A DNA stretch of 64,000 nucleotides, taken from positions 3,410,001-3,474,000 of the forward strand of contig NZ_CP053085.1 in assembly GCF_013004105.1 (NCBI RefSeq). The letters are read 5' to 3'. The position numbers and the translations under genes were made by a program. Each line of letters opens with the position of its first letter. Within the stretch, counting starts at the first letter, position 1. Below are positions 43,363 through 50,574 of the stretch, one piece after another. Below the pieces are notes generated by a model, which was not told the origin of the DNA, did not search any database, and saw only the letters and a list, made by a program, of their open reading frames with translations. The stretch is from Gemmatimonas groenlandica (lineage in GTDB: Bacteria; Gemmatimonadota; Gemmatimonadetes; Gemmatimonadales; Gemmatimonadaceae).

Positions 43363-44670
43363 TCAGTGGGGCTGGAGCACCGCGCGCGCGGCATCCTGGC
43401 CGCCGCGCGCCGCACCTTCGAGGGAGCTGGAGTGCAGCACTTCGCTGGCACGCCACAGCCCAGGTATACCACACGCGATCGTCGGACGGTGTTCCCGCCA
43501 GCCCGGCGGCTGTGCGAACTGGGCGTAGGGCACGCGCCAGACCGCAGCACGCGAAAGCGCCGCGGTTTTCGCCGCGGCCGCAGCATCGCCGGCGGCTTTG
43601 GCCATCGCGGTGAGCTCGCGACGCGCGGCCGTTTCCAGGTCGACATCCGAGCGATCGGCCGCGTCACCCACCGCGCTGGCCGCGATCAGCGACACCCCGC
43701 GCGGCGCGTACTCGGCGGCGACATCAGTGATCGTGACCGCGTGACTGATCACGGCCGACGCGCTGGCGTTGAGCCAGAGCGCGCGACCGGGAATCGGCGA
43801 CGCGCCGCTCGTGGTGAAATACAGCGTGGTGGTACCGCGCGCGCCCGACGGCGTCGCGATCTGCACACCGGCCGTGGCGGCGAGTCGTGCGGCCGCCGGT
43901 GCGTCGGTGGCCATGATGACCTGCGCGGCGGGCAACAGCTCGCCGCTGGCCAGCACCACGCCCGTGACGCGACCGTCACCGACCGTAAGCGATTGCACGC
44001 GAACACCCGTGCGCACCGAGCCCGCCGGCAGCTTCGCGGCCAGCTGCTTCGTGAGCGCACCCATCCCGGCAGCTGGCACCACCGTGTCCCCTTCGGCCAG
44101 CATCTTGAAAGTGAACAACAACACCGACGCGCTGGTGGCCAACGTGCGATCGAGCAGAATCCCGCCGTAGAAGGGCGCGAAGAATCCGTCGATCACCGAC
44201 GCGCTGAATCCGCGCGACGCCAGGAACTCGCGGGTGCTGACGCCGGCGAAGCGCGCCGAGAAGCATTCGTCGATCGAGAGCTGCTGGGCGAAGCGACGAA
44301 GCGCGAGCAGGCGCAGCTTGTCCCCCAGGGGAACGGCTCGCGCCATGACGGTATCGATCAGCAGCGACGGGTCGCTCAGCGCATCACCGATCAGCGAGGC
44401 GCGGCCATCCTGCACGATCCGGGCGGCGGGCAAGAACTTGCGCAGCGCGAGGGCGTCGAGATCGAGGTAGCTGCGCAGCGTGGGATACGCCGTGAACAGC
44501 ACCTGAAAGCCGTGGTCGAAGACGAGGCCGTCGCGGGTCGTACTGCGCACGCGTCCGCCCACCTCCGACTCGGCATCGAGCACCATTACAGGTCGACCGG
44601 CGCGATGGATTTCGATCGCACAGACGAGGCCGGCAACGCCGGCGCCGACGATGATGATGGGAGAACTCAT
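43363..44670 (-). CDS. FAD-dependent amine oxidase / phytoene desaturase-like oxidoreductase
   Basis: The 435-residue flavoprotein has the dinucleotide fold IIVGAGVAGLVCAIEIHRAG, then VLDAESEVGGRVRSTTRDG, and a C-terminal FAD-contact segment ACGIPGLWRASEVLHSSSLEGAARGGQDAA. This is the amino-oxidase family that includes protoporphyrinogen oxidase and carotenoid desaturases. No carotenoid or heme genes are adjacent, so the substrate is open. It is divergent from the porin-family gene at 44776. Confidence 0.88.
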   Translation of the reverse strand: MSSPIIIVGAGVAGLVCAIEIHRAGRPVMVLDAESEVGGRVRSTTRDGLVFDHGFQVLFTAYPTLRSYLDLDALALRKFLPAARIVQDGRASLIGDALSDPSLLIDTVMARAVPLGDKLRLLALRRFAQQLSIDECFSARFAGVSTREFLASRGFSASVIDGFFAPFYGGILLDRTLATSASVLLFTFKMLAEGDTVVPAAGMGALTKQLAAKLPAGSVRTGVRVQSLTVGDGRVTGVVLASGELLPAAQVIMATDAPAAARLAATAGVQIATPSGARGTTTLYFTTSGASPIPGRALWLNASASAVISHAVTITDVAAEYAPRGVSLIAASAVGDAADRSDVDLETAARRELTAMAKAAGDAAAAAKTAALSRAAVWRVPYAQFAQPPGWREHRPTIACGIPGLWRASEVLHSSSLEGAARGGQDAARAVLQPH

Positions 44671-44775
44671 ATCCTCAATGCTAATGACCTACCGAAACGT
44701 CGAGTTTACCGAAGGCGACGTCGGCAGTAATTTCCGCACGCCGCAAATGCGGATTCCCCAATTCAAGGAGTAATC

Positions 44776-45420
44776 ATGTACCGAATTCTCAGCGCCGCCG
44801 TGCTAGCGGCCGGCATCGCGATCCCCGCCTTCGCGAGCGCTCAATCGACTGCCGCCCCGCGCATCGGCGTCATCGGTGGCGTAAACTTGGCGAAGGTCGG
44901 CGGTGATGACGTGGACGAGGCGGGAACACGCACTGGTCTGCTGGCCGGCGTGTCGCTCACGAAACCGCTCAGCGGCGCGTTCTCGCTCGAACTCAACGGA
45001 CTGTTCTCGCAGAAGGGCGCGAAGGATCTGGAAGAGGGCACGAACGCAGCCCTTAAGCTGAACTACCTCGAAGTGCCGATCCTGCTACGGTACGACGTCA
45101 AGACGACTGGCGGCGTGCACCCACACTTCAGCGGCGGCGTGAGCCTTGGCTACCAGACGGGTTGCAAGATTTCCGCGAGCGACGGTGGTGTCAGCGGCGA
45201 AGTGAGCTGCAGCCTCCTCGAGGGCGAGGATGGGACGGACGTCAAGAAGTTCGACGTTGGCCTCGTGGCTGGCGCCGGCCTCAATTTCGCGCTCGCCAAC
45301 AATCGGATGTTCACGGTCGGCGCGCGATACAATTACGGCCTCTCGGATCTGTTCGAAGATGCGTCGGTGCAGAACCGCGCCATTCAGCTGTACGCTGGTT
45401 TCTCCATTCCACTGCGCTGA
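44776..45420 (+). CDS. Porin-family outer-membrane beta-barrel protein
   Basis: The 214-residue protein has a signal peptide (AAVLAAGIAIPAFASAQ). An OMP_b-brl-type barrel follows, with RIGVIGGVNLAKVGGDD, TGLLAGVSLTKPLSGAFSLELN, LKLNYLEVPILLRY and a late FTVGARYNYGLSDLFED. It has a strong Shine-Dalgarno (AAGGAG six nt before the ATG). Members are common in Bacteroidota-like outer membranes and lack known substrates. A perfect palindromic terminator follows. Confidence 0.88.
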   Translation: MYRILSAAVLAAGIAIPAFASAQSTAAPRIGVIGGVNLAKVGGDDVDEAGTRTGLLAGVSLTKPLSGAFSLELNGLFSQKGAKDLEEGTNAALKLNYLEVPILLRYDVKTTGGVHPHFSGGVSLGYQTGCKISASDGGVSGEVSCSLLEGEDGTDVKKFDVGLVAGAGLNFALANNRMFTVGARYNYGLSDLFEDASVQNRAIQLYAGFSIPLR

Positions 45421-45448
45421 TCGCCATTGCGCGACCTTGCGCGAAACA

Positions 45449-45478
45449 ACAAAGGGCTGCCGATCGGCAGCCCTTTGT
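45449..45478. terminator. Bidirectional palindromic terminator
   Basis: A perfect 30-bp palindrome (15-bp arms, centre between 45463 and 45464, core GGGCTGCCGATCGGCAGCCC) lies between two convergent outer-membrane genes and carries AAA/TTT ends on both sides. It should stop transcription in both directions. Confidence 0.85.
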
Positions 45479-45498
45479 GATTCGTGCTCGAATGGCTC

Positions 45499-46044
45499 TT
45501 AGAAGCGGACGCCGAACGTGATTGGGATGTAACCCGCGCTGTTCCCGTCCGTGAACACGTTCACGTACTTCAATTCCAGGAACGTCGAGAAGCCGGAGAG
45601 CTGGAAGTTGAGTCCGCCGCCGACCTGAATGCCGACATCCGTGCTGCTGGTCGACACTACGGCCGCCGAACCGATCTTCGTGGACGCCTTGCCATTGAAC
45701 GCGCCGACGCCGCCAAGCACGTACGGCTTCACGCCACCGCTGGACGACAGATCAAGCAGCGCATTGCCGACAAAGCCCAGGCTGCGGTACGAGGCATCGA
45801 TGTTCTTGTAGTCGAAGCCAGTGTAGCTCACGTCGCCACGGAAGCGGAGGTTCTTCGTGGACGCGGGCTTCAGGAATACGTGGCCGGCGATCGAGTAGCC
45901 GGCGTCGACTGCGTCACCCAGATCTCCGGTCGGAACAGACAGACCACCGCTCACACCGAACCCGACGGCAGACGACTGGGCACTGACCATCGCGGGCGTC
46001 ATCATGAGCGCAGCGACAGTGACAAACTTCGAAAAACGATTCAT
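45499..46044 (-). CDS. Outer-membrane beta-barrel protein (tandem paralogue 1)
   Basis: The 181-residue protein has a signal peptide (FVTVAALMMTPAMVSAQ) followed by a small barrel: GFGVSGGLSVPTGDLGDAVDAG, then AGHVFLKPASTKNLRFRGDV and LELKYVNVFTD, ending ITFGVRF with the C-terminal Phe. ATG 46044 follows GGAGATCAGC. It is clearly homologous to the next upstream gene (46233-46790), sharing the GDLGDA-DAGY and LRFRGDVS segments, so the pair arose by tandem duplication. Function is unknown. Confidence 0.85.
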   Translation of the reverse strand: MNRFSKFVTVAALMMTPAMVSAQSSAVGFGVSGGLSVPTGDLGDAVDAGYSIAGHVFLKPASTKNLRFRGDVSYTGFDYKNIDASYRSLGFVGNALLDLSSSGGVKPYVLGGVGAFNGKASTKIGSAAVVSTSSTDVGIQVGGGLNFQLSGFSTFLELKYVNVFTDGNSAGYIPITFGVRF

Positions 46045-46232
46045 GCTGATCTCCAAATAGCGTGCAGGAATCCGACGACATCGGCGTCGTCGGCGGGGGT
46101 GACCTTCGCGTAACACTCGCGAATACGCAGGTTACGCTCGACGGTTTCACTGCGGAAGTCTCTGTGCAGCGATCGCCGTCGCGCGTGTTACACGCGAGTC
46201 GCTCAATTGTTCAGTTCGGTACCGCGATTTTT

Positions 46233-46790
46233 TTAGAAGCGTACGCCGAACGAGAGCGGAATCCAGCTAACGCCGCTGCCGGAAAAAGTATTTACGTACT
46301 TCGCCTCGACGAACGTGGCGAATCCCGAGAGCTGGTACTCCATACCGCCGCCCACCTGGATTCCGATGTCGGTGGAGCCGCCGCCGTCACTCGAGGCAGC
46401 GGAAGACGTTTTGTTATTGTAGAGGCCGAGTCCGGCGAGCAGGTACGGCTTCACTGGTGAGGTGCCGTTGCCCGCGAAATCATAGAGCGCGTTGGCCACG
46501 ATGCCGACATTGCGCGTGGACGCGTCGGCACCAGCAAGCGTGTTCTTGATCGCCCAGCGATCGAAGCTCACGTCGCCGCGAAAACGCAGCGCCTGAATGG
46601 TGGTCGGCTTGTAGTACACGTGTCCGGCAATGACATACCCAGCGTCGGCTGCATCGCCGAGATCTCCGCTCGGCAGCGACACGCCACCGCTGAGACCAAA
46701 GGAAACGGGACGGGCCGCGGACTGCGCCGAGAGCAGGGCAGGAACGGCAAGACTGAGCGCCACGGTGAACAGACGAAGCGAACGGGGCAT
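46233..46790 (-). CDS. Outer-membrane beta-barrel protein (tandem paralogue 2)
   Basis: The 185-residue protein has a signal peptide (VALSLAVPALLSAQS). Its barrel repeats the pattern of its neighbour: FGLSGGVSLPSGDLGDAADAG, then AGHVYYKPTTIQALRFRGDV, VEAKYVNTFSG and a terminal LSFGVRF. GGAG eight nt before ATG 46790 supports the start. The 188-bp gap to the paralogue holds a small CGCGTGT/ACACGCG hairpin and presumably a promoter. Confidence 0.85.
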   Translation of the reverse strand: MPRSLRLFTVALSLAVPALLSAQSAARPVSFGLSGGVSLPSGDLGDAADAGYVIAGHVYYKPTTIQALRFRGDVSFDRWAIKNTLAGADASTRNVGIVANALYDFAGNGTSPVKPYLLAGLGLYNNKTSSAASSDGGGSTDIGIQVGGGMEYQLSGFATFVEAKYVNTFSGSGVSWIPLSFGVRF

Positions 46791-46843
46791 GCAAACTCCG
46801 GGCTGCGGTGACACGCACGCCTGCGCCGGAGCAGTGCCTCGTA

Positions 46844-47341
46844 TTACTCCGGAATGGCACTCACTCCGGTCACGAAGTACTCCGTATCGCCAAAGCATGA
46901 CGTGGGCACATAGATGTGCTGCTCATAGTTCACTGCAACTCTCTTGCCGCTGAGCGTCTCAATCACGTGCGCCAGCGAATCACCGCGTACCGTGAACGAG
47001 AAACTGTCCGACCGGAAGCCGCGGGCGATGTCGGTATAGAGGGTGCCTTCCCACGTTTTACAGACGAAGCCCTTTCGGGACATTTTCTGGACGTAACCCG
47101 CCCGTTTGCCGCTGGAGTAGCTCCAGCTGAGCGCGATCGTGGCCCAGAGGGCGAGCCCGAGGGCCGGCAGGCCGAACACTCCGAACAAACCCGCCGCCAG
47201 CCAGTGCCGGCGCAGGAAGGACTGGCGGGGCTTGGGCGCGGGGGCTGCTCCCTGGCTGTCGGCGGCTTCGTCGGACGACTCGGACGGCGGAATGGGATCG
47301 GACACGGCGGCGACGGGGTTGTGAGTGTTGCGACGGGCCAA
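46844..47341 (-). CDS. Membrane-anchored conserved protein of unknown function
   Basis: The 165-residue protein has a Pro/Ser-rich cytoplasmic N-terminus, one membrane helix (about 50-70, [23 protein letters not shown]) and a compact periplasmic domain. That domain has [25 protein letters not shown], then [14 protein letters not shown] and [11 protein letters not shown], followed by [15 protein letters not shown]. This domain is conserved in proteobacterial proteins that carry misleading names; I know of no assigned activity. Two Cys residues may be disulfide-linked. It is divergent from ispG. Confidence 0.75.
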   Translation of the reverse strand: MARRNTHNPVAAVSDPIPPSESSDEAADSQGAAPAPKPRQSFLRRHWLAAGLFGVFGLPALGLALWATIALSWSYSSGKRAGYVQKMSRKGFVCKTWEGTLYTDIARGFRSDSFSFTVRGDSLAHVIETLSGKRVAVNYEQHIYVPTSCFGDTEYFVTGVSAIPE

Positions 47342-47425
47342 CCCGACAGACAGATGGCCTGCGGGGAACTTGGGGAGGAGTCCCTGCCCGCGCTACCTTA
47401 CGGCTGCCACTCTCAACCGGGTTCA

Positions 47426-48667
47426 ATGGTGTCTTCCGTTAACGGCTTCAGCGCTCGTCGTCCCACCGTCACCACCAAGGTGCGCGGTGTCTCTGTCGGC
47501 TCCTCGGCACCAATCGTGGTGCAGTCGATGACGAACACCGATACGGCTGACGCCGCCGGCACGGCGGATCAGGTCGCCGCGTTGTTCGAGGCAGGGTCGC
47601 AGAAAGTGCGCATCACCGTCAACAACGACGAGGCTGCACAGGCTGTGCCGGAGATCCGGCAACGCCTCGAAGATCGCGGGCTGGATGTCCCGCTCATCGG
47701 CGACTTCCACTACAACGGCCACCTGCTGCTCACGAAGTACCCGCAGTGCGCCGCCGCGCTCGACAAGTACCGGATCAATCCGGGTAACGTCGGTACAAAG
47801 CACCGCGACACGAACTTCACGACGATCGTGCAGGCGGCGATCGATCACGACAAGCCGGTGCGCATCGGGGTGAACTGGGGATCGCTCGACCAGAACCTGC
47901 TCACCGACATGATGGACGCCAACGCGAAGTCGGCCGAGCCGCGCGACGCGAAGGACGTGTACATGGACGCCATGTTGGAGAGCGCACTGCGCTCCGCCGC
48001 GCTGGCCGAGGAAGTCGGACTCGGTCACGACAAGATCATCGTGAGTGCGAAGATTTCCGTCGTGCCCGATCTCGTGGAGTGCTACCGTCGTCTCGCCAAG
48101 CGCTGCGACTATCCGTTGCACCTCGGGCTCACCGAAGCGGGCATGGGCGCCAAGGGTATTGTGGCGTCCAGTGCCGCGCTAGCCATCCTGCTCAGCGAAG
48201 GCATCGGCGACACGATTCGCGTGTCACTCACGCCGAAGCCGAATGGCGATCGCCGCGAGGAAGTGTTCGTGGCGCAGCAGATCCTGCAGTCACTCGGATT
48301 GCGGTCGTTCGCGCCGCAGGTGACGGCGTGTCCGGGCTGTGGTCGTACCACAAGCACGTTCTTCCAGCACATGGCCGAAGACATTCAGGGCTATCTGCGC
48401 GAGCAGATGCCGGTGTGGCGCGAGTCGCGGCCGGGCGTGGTGGAGATGAAGGTCGCCGTGATGGGCTGCGTAGTGAATGGACCGGGTGAGTCCAAGCACG
48501 CCAACATCGGCATCTCGCTGCCGGGCACGTTCGAAGAACCGAAGGCGCCGGTGTACGTGGACGGCAAGCTGTTCACGACACTCAAGGGCGACAAGATCGT
48601 CGAGGAGTTCCTCGTGATCCTCGAGAACTACGTCGAGACGAGCTACGGCGCGACGGCTGGCGTCTAG
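47426..48667 (+). CDS. ispG: 4-hydroxy-3-methylbut-2-enyl diphosphate synthase (flavodoxin/ferredoxin)
   Basis: The 413-residue IspG (GcpE) carries out the penultimate MEP-pathway step, using a [4Fe-4S] cluster to convert MEcPP to HMBPP. It shows the N-terminal [30 protein letters not shown], and the cluster Cys residues in CPGCGRTTS and [11 protein letters not shown]. The undivided bacterial form is present, without the plant-type insertion. ATG 47426 gives the usual N-terminus; the frame is open far upstream because of the high GC content. It is monocistronic, ending at a long hairpin. Confidence 0.97.
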   Translation: MVSSVNGFSARRPTVTTKVRGVSVGSSAPIVVQSMTNTDTADAAGTADQVAALFEAGSQKVRITVNNDEAAQAVPEIRQRLEDRGLDVPLIGDFHYNGHLLLTKYPQCAAALDKYRINPGNVGTKHRDTNFTTIVQAAIDHDKPVRIGVNWGSLDQNLLTDMMDANAKSAEPRDAKDVYMDAMLESALRSAALAEEVGLGHDKIIVSAKISVVPDLVECYRRLAKRCDYPLHLGLTEAGMGAKGIVASSAALAILLSEGIGDTIRVSLTPKPNGDRREEVFVAQQILQSLGLRSFAPQVTACPGCGRTTSTFFQHMAEDIQGYLREQMPVWRESRPGVVEMKVAVMGCVVNGPGESKHANIGISLPGTFEEPKAPVYVDGKLFTTLKGDKIVEEFLVILENYVETSYGATAGV

Positions 48668-48683
48668 CGTTGGTCCACTAAAA

Positions 48684-48803
48684 AGCGGTTCTCCTTTTCT
48701 CTTTTTCTCCTCGTCTCTGTGTCATCAGTTCAGCGCGCTGTGAGAAACGCCCCTGAACTGATCACACAGAGGAAAAGAGGCAAAGAGAAAAAGAGAAAGC
48801 GCT
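48684..48803. repeat. Long imperfect inverted repeat with purine/pyrimidine-biased arms
   Basis: Arms 48684-48733 (rich in CTTTTCTCTTTTTCTCC) and 48753-48803 (rich in GAGAAAAAGAGAAAG) pair imperfectly over about 50 nt; the inner part near CTGTGT-N-ATCAGTTCAG is nearly perfect. The loop is 19 nt. It begins 16 nt after the ispG stop and overlaps the stop of the convergent HD gene. The strand asymmetry of the arms is unlike the other elements. Confidence 0.85.
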
Positions 48804-49398
48804 AAATCCGGCCCAGCTCCGCCGCGGCGTGCGCCAGTTCGTCGACGATCGGTGCGTTGAAGCCGATTGCGCGCAGCCGTTCGCTCACGCGCGCGTACTG
48901 ACGCACGGTGCCGTCACGACCGACGGCGAATCGTCCCCACACCGTTTCGGGGAAGGACGTGCGGCGCAGATCGGAGAGAATCGAATTGGCGTTGTGCACC
49001 TTGTCGGCGGCGCAGACCCAGAGCGCATCTTCGTTCGCGAGTGAGAGCCGCTCGAGGTAGTCGTCTTTGCGATCGTCCGACGACAGTTCGACGCCGTCGT
49101 CATCGGTGCGACGCTCGGTCACGGACAACAGCATCTCGAGCATGCTGTTGCCGAACTTGGTGCCGATGCGATCGTCGAGCGTTTCGCGTGTCCAACCGTC
49201 GCGCACGCAATCGGCGACGACGTCGTGCAGGATGCCGGCGACCACCGTGTCCTCACCGCACCCGTAGCGGGTGAGGATCACCGCGACATTCGCGGGATGC
49301 GTGAGATACGGAAGCCGCGTTCCTTTGCGCACCTGCTGATCGTGGTGCTTCGCCGCGTAGGCGAAGGCGTGGTTGATCCGATCGGAGTAGCCGGTCAT
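48802..49398 (-). CDS. HD-domain protein, small alarmone hydrolase-like
   Basis: The 198-residue protein resembles the hydrolase half of RelA/SpoT: AFAYAAKHHDQQVRKGTRLPYLTHPANVAVIL, the HD pair in GILHDVVADC, and CAADKVHNANSIL in place of the usual KLADRLHN. The Glu-Asp that normally follows HD is changed to Ala-Asp. It has no synthetase or TGS/ACT domain, so it may hydrolyse (p)ppGpp or another nucleotide. ATG 49398 is chosen to avoid overlap with the upstream gene, 19 bp away. Confidence 0.8.
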   Translation of the reverse strand: MTGYSDRINHAFAYAAKHHDQQVRKGTRLPYLTHPANVAVILTRYGCGEDTVVAGILHDVVADCVRDGWTRETLDDRIGTKFGNSMLEMLLSVTERRTDDDGVELSSDDRKDDYLERLSLANEDALWVCAADKVHNANSILSDLRRTSFPETVWGRFAVGRDGTVRQYARVSERLRAIGFNAPIVDELAHAAAELGRI

Positions 49399-49417
49399 CG
49401 ACGGGTCGACTGAGGAG

Positions 49418-49927
49418 TCAGGCAGGAACGGGAACATACGTCGCGCGGGCAAACCAAGCCACCAGCTTCTCGAGCCCGTCGCGATCGGCATCACCGAAGG
49501 CGGCCGGAACCGACGAGTCGATGTCGAGCACGGCGATCAAGGCTCCCGACGCATCGAACACCGGCACCACGATCTCGCTCTGCGATCGCGGATCGCAGGT
49601 GATGTGTCCCGGGAAATCATGCACGTCGGCCACCAGGACGGTGCGACGCTCGGCCGCTGCCGTCCCGCACACGCCGCGACCGAACGTGATCTCCTGACAG
49701 CCCAGCGACCCTTGATACGGGCCGACGCGCAACAGGCGTCCGGGCTCCACCACACGGTAGAATCCCGTCCACAGATGACCGAACGCGTGGTGCAGCAGCG
49801 CGCTGACAGTCGCCATGCCGGCGATGGCATCATCGCTGCCCTCGAGCAGCAACGACTGCATCTCGAGCAGTTGCGCATACGCGCTCGCACGCGGCTCGGC
49901 GCGCAGATCGGGGATCACGGGTTCCAT
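49418..49927 (-). CDS. Free methionine-R-sulfoxide reductase (GAF-domain fRMsr)
   Basis: The 169-residue GAF protein has the fRMsr signature: FGHLWTGFYRVV, then GPYQGSLGCQEITFGRGVCGTAAAE, followed by VHDFPGHITCDPRSQSEIVVP. The three conserved Cys (in LGCQ, GVCG and ITCD) are the catalytic and resolving residues. It reduces free methionine-R-sulfoxide using thioredoxin. It is immediately upstream of the HD gene on the same strand and likely cotranscribed with it. Confidence 0.94.
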   Translation of the reverse strand: MEPVIPDLRAEPRASAYAQLLEMQSLLLEGSDDAIAGMATVSALLHHAFGHLWTGFYRVVEPGRLLRVGPYQGSLGCQEITFGRGVCGTAAAERRTVLVADVHDFPGHITCDPRSQSEIVVPVFDASGALIAVLDIDSSVPAAFGDADRDGLEKLVAWFARATYVPVPA

Positions 49928-49931
49928 GGGG

Positions 49932-50069
49932 AAGTAAGGAGTACGGAGTAAGGAGTAAGGAGTAAGGAGTACGGAGTAAGGAGTACGGAAGTACGACGTT
50001 CACGAGTCAGGTGTACGGAGTATCGCTAAGGACATCCCCTTCCCTACCCCGTACTCCCTACTCCCTATT
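49932..50069 (-). repeat. Heptamer tandem repeat and inverted repeat, family C copy 2
   Basis: About eight units of AGTAAGG or AGTACGG run from 49932 to 49990. The stretch 50045-50069 is the inverted complement of 49954-49978 at 21 of 25 positions; three of the four differences become U-G in a minus-strand RNA. The right arm overlaps the stop of the gene at 50065-50499. The units resemble the arms of the element between argC and argB. Confidence 0.85.
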
Positions 50070-50499
50070 GCAGCGGCCCGATAGCCGCGATGAGGCGCAG
50101 ATCGAGCAGCGCGAGGGCGATGCCCTGCACGACGACGGCGAGACCGGCCCCGATGCCACCGGGACGCTGTCCCCAGCGCCAGGCGGTCAGGGCCAGGGTA
50201 ACGCCAACGGCGGCATACCCCGCGTCGAGACCGGTGTTCAGCCAAAGCACGTTCAGCAAACGCTGCGTACCGGCGAAGTCGCGAAAGGCCAAATCGCGCC
50301 ACGCCCACGCCGCGATGGCGAGGTTCACGGCTCCCCACGCTGCCGTCTGAATTGCAAAATGCCGCAGCAGCGGCGCGGTCGTGCGGCGCACCATGAACCA
50401 CGCCAGCAGCGACGTCCCGCTCAACGCACACGCGCCGGCCCACAGCGCGAGGCGGATCAGGTGACCACGTTCGAGTGACAACAGCGTATCGGCCCACAT
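50065..50499 (-). CDS. Four-helix membrane protein of unknown function
   Basis: The 144-residue protein has four predicted membrane helices: about 15-37 (LIRLALWAGACALSGTSLLAW), 47-65 (AIQTAAWGAVNLAIAAWAW), 85-110 (NTGLDAGYAAVGVTLALTAW) and 115-137. The conserved-looking FRDFAGTQRLLNVLWLNTGLD loop between helices 2 and 3 suggests a small integral-membrane family, which I do not recognise by name. It lies downstream of the Wzc-like gene on the same strand with a 75-bp gap. Confidence 0.65.
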   Translation of the reverse strand: MWADTLLSLERGHLIRLALWAGACALSGTSLLAWFMVRRTTAPLLRHFAIQTAAWGAVNLAIAAWAWRDLAFRDFAGTQRLLNVLWLNTGLDAGYAAVGVTLALTAWRWGQRPGGIGAGLAVVVQGIALALLDLRLIAAIGPLQ

Positions 50500-50574
50500 G
50501 TGTCGGAGACTAGCCGACGGCGACAGACCGCGCCACGGCGAGCACCCGCGCCACGGTGCCGGCCGCGGTGTTCA

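Noticed and set aside
43069-44730. Very long plus-strand open frame antisense to the FAD oxidoreductase
   Set aside because: It is Arg/His/Gly-rich low-complexity protein, as expected opposite a GC-rich gene, and overlaps two clear minus-strand genes.
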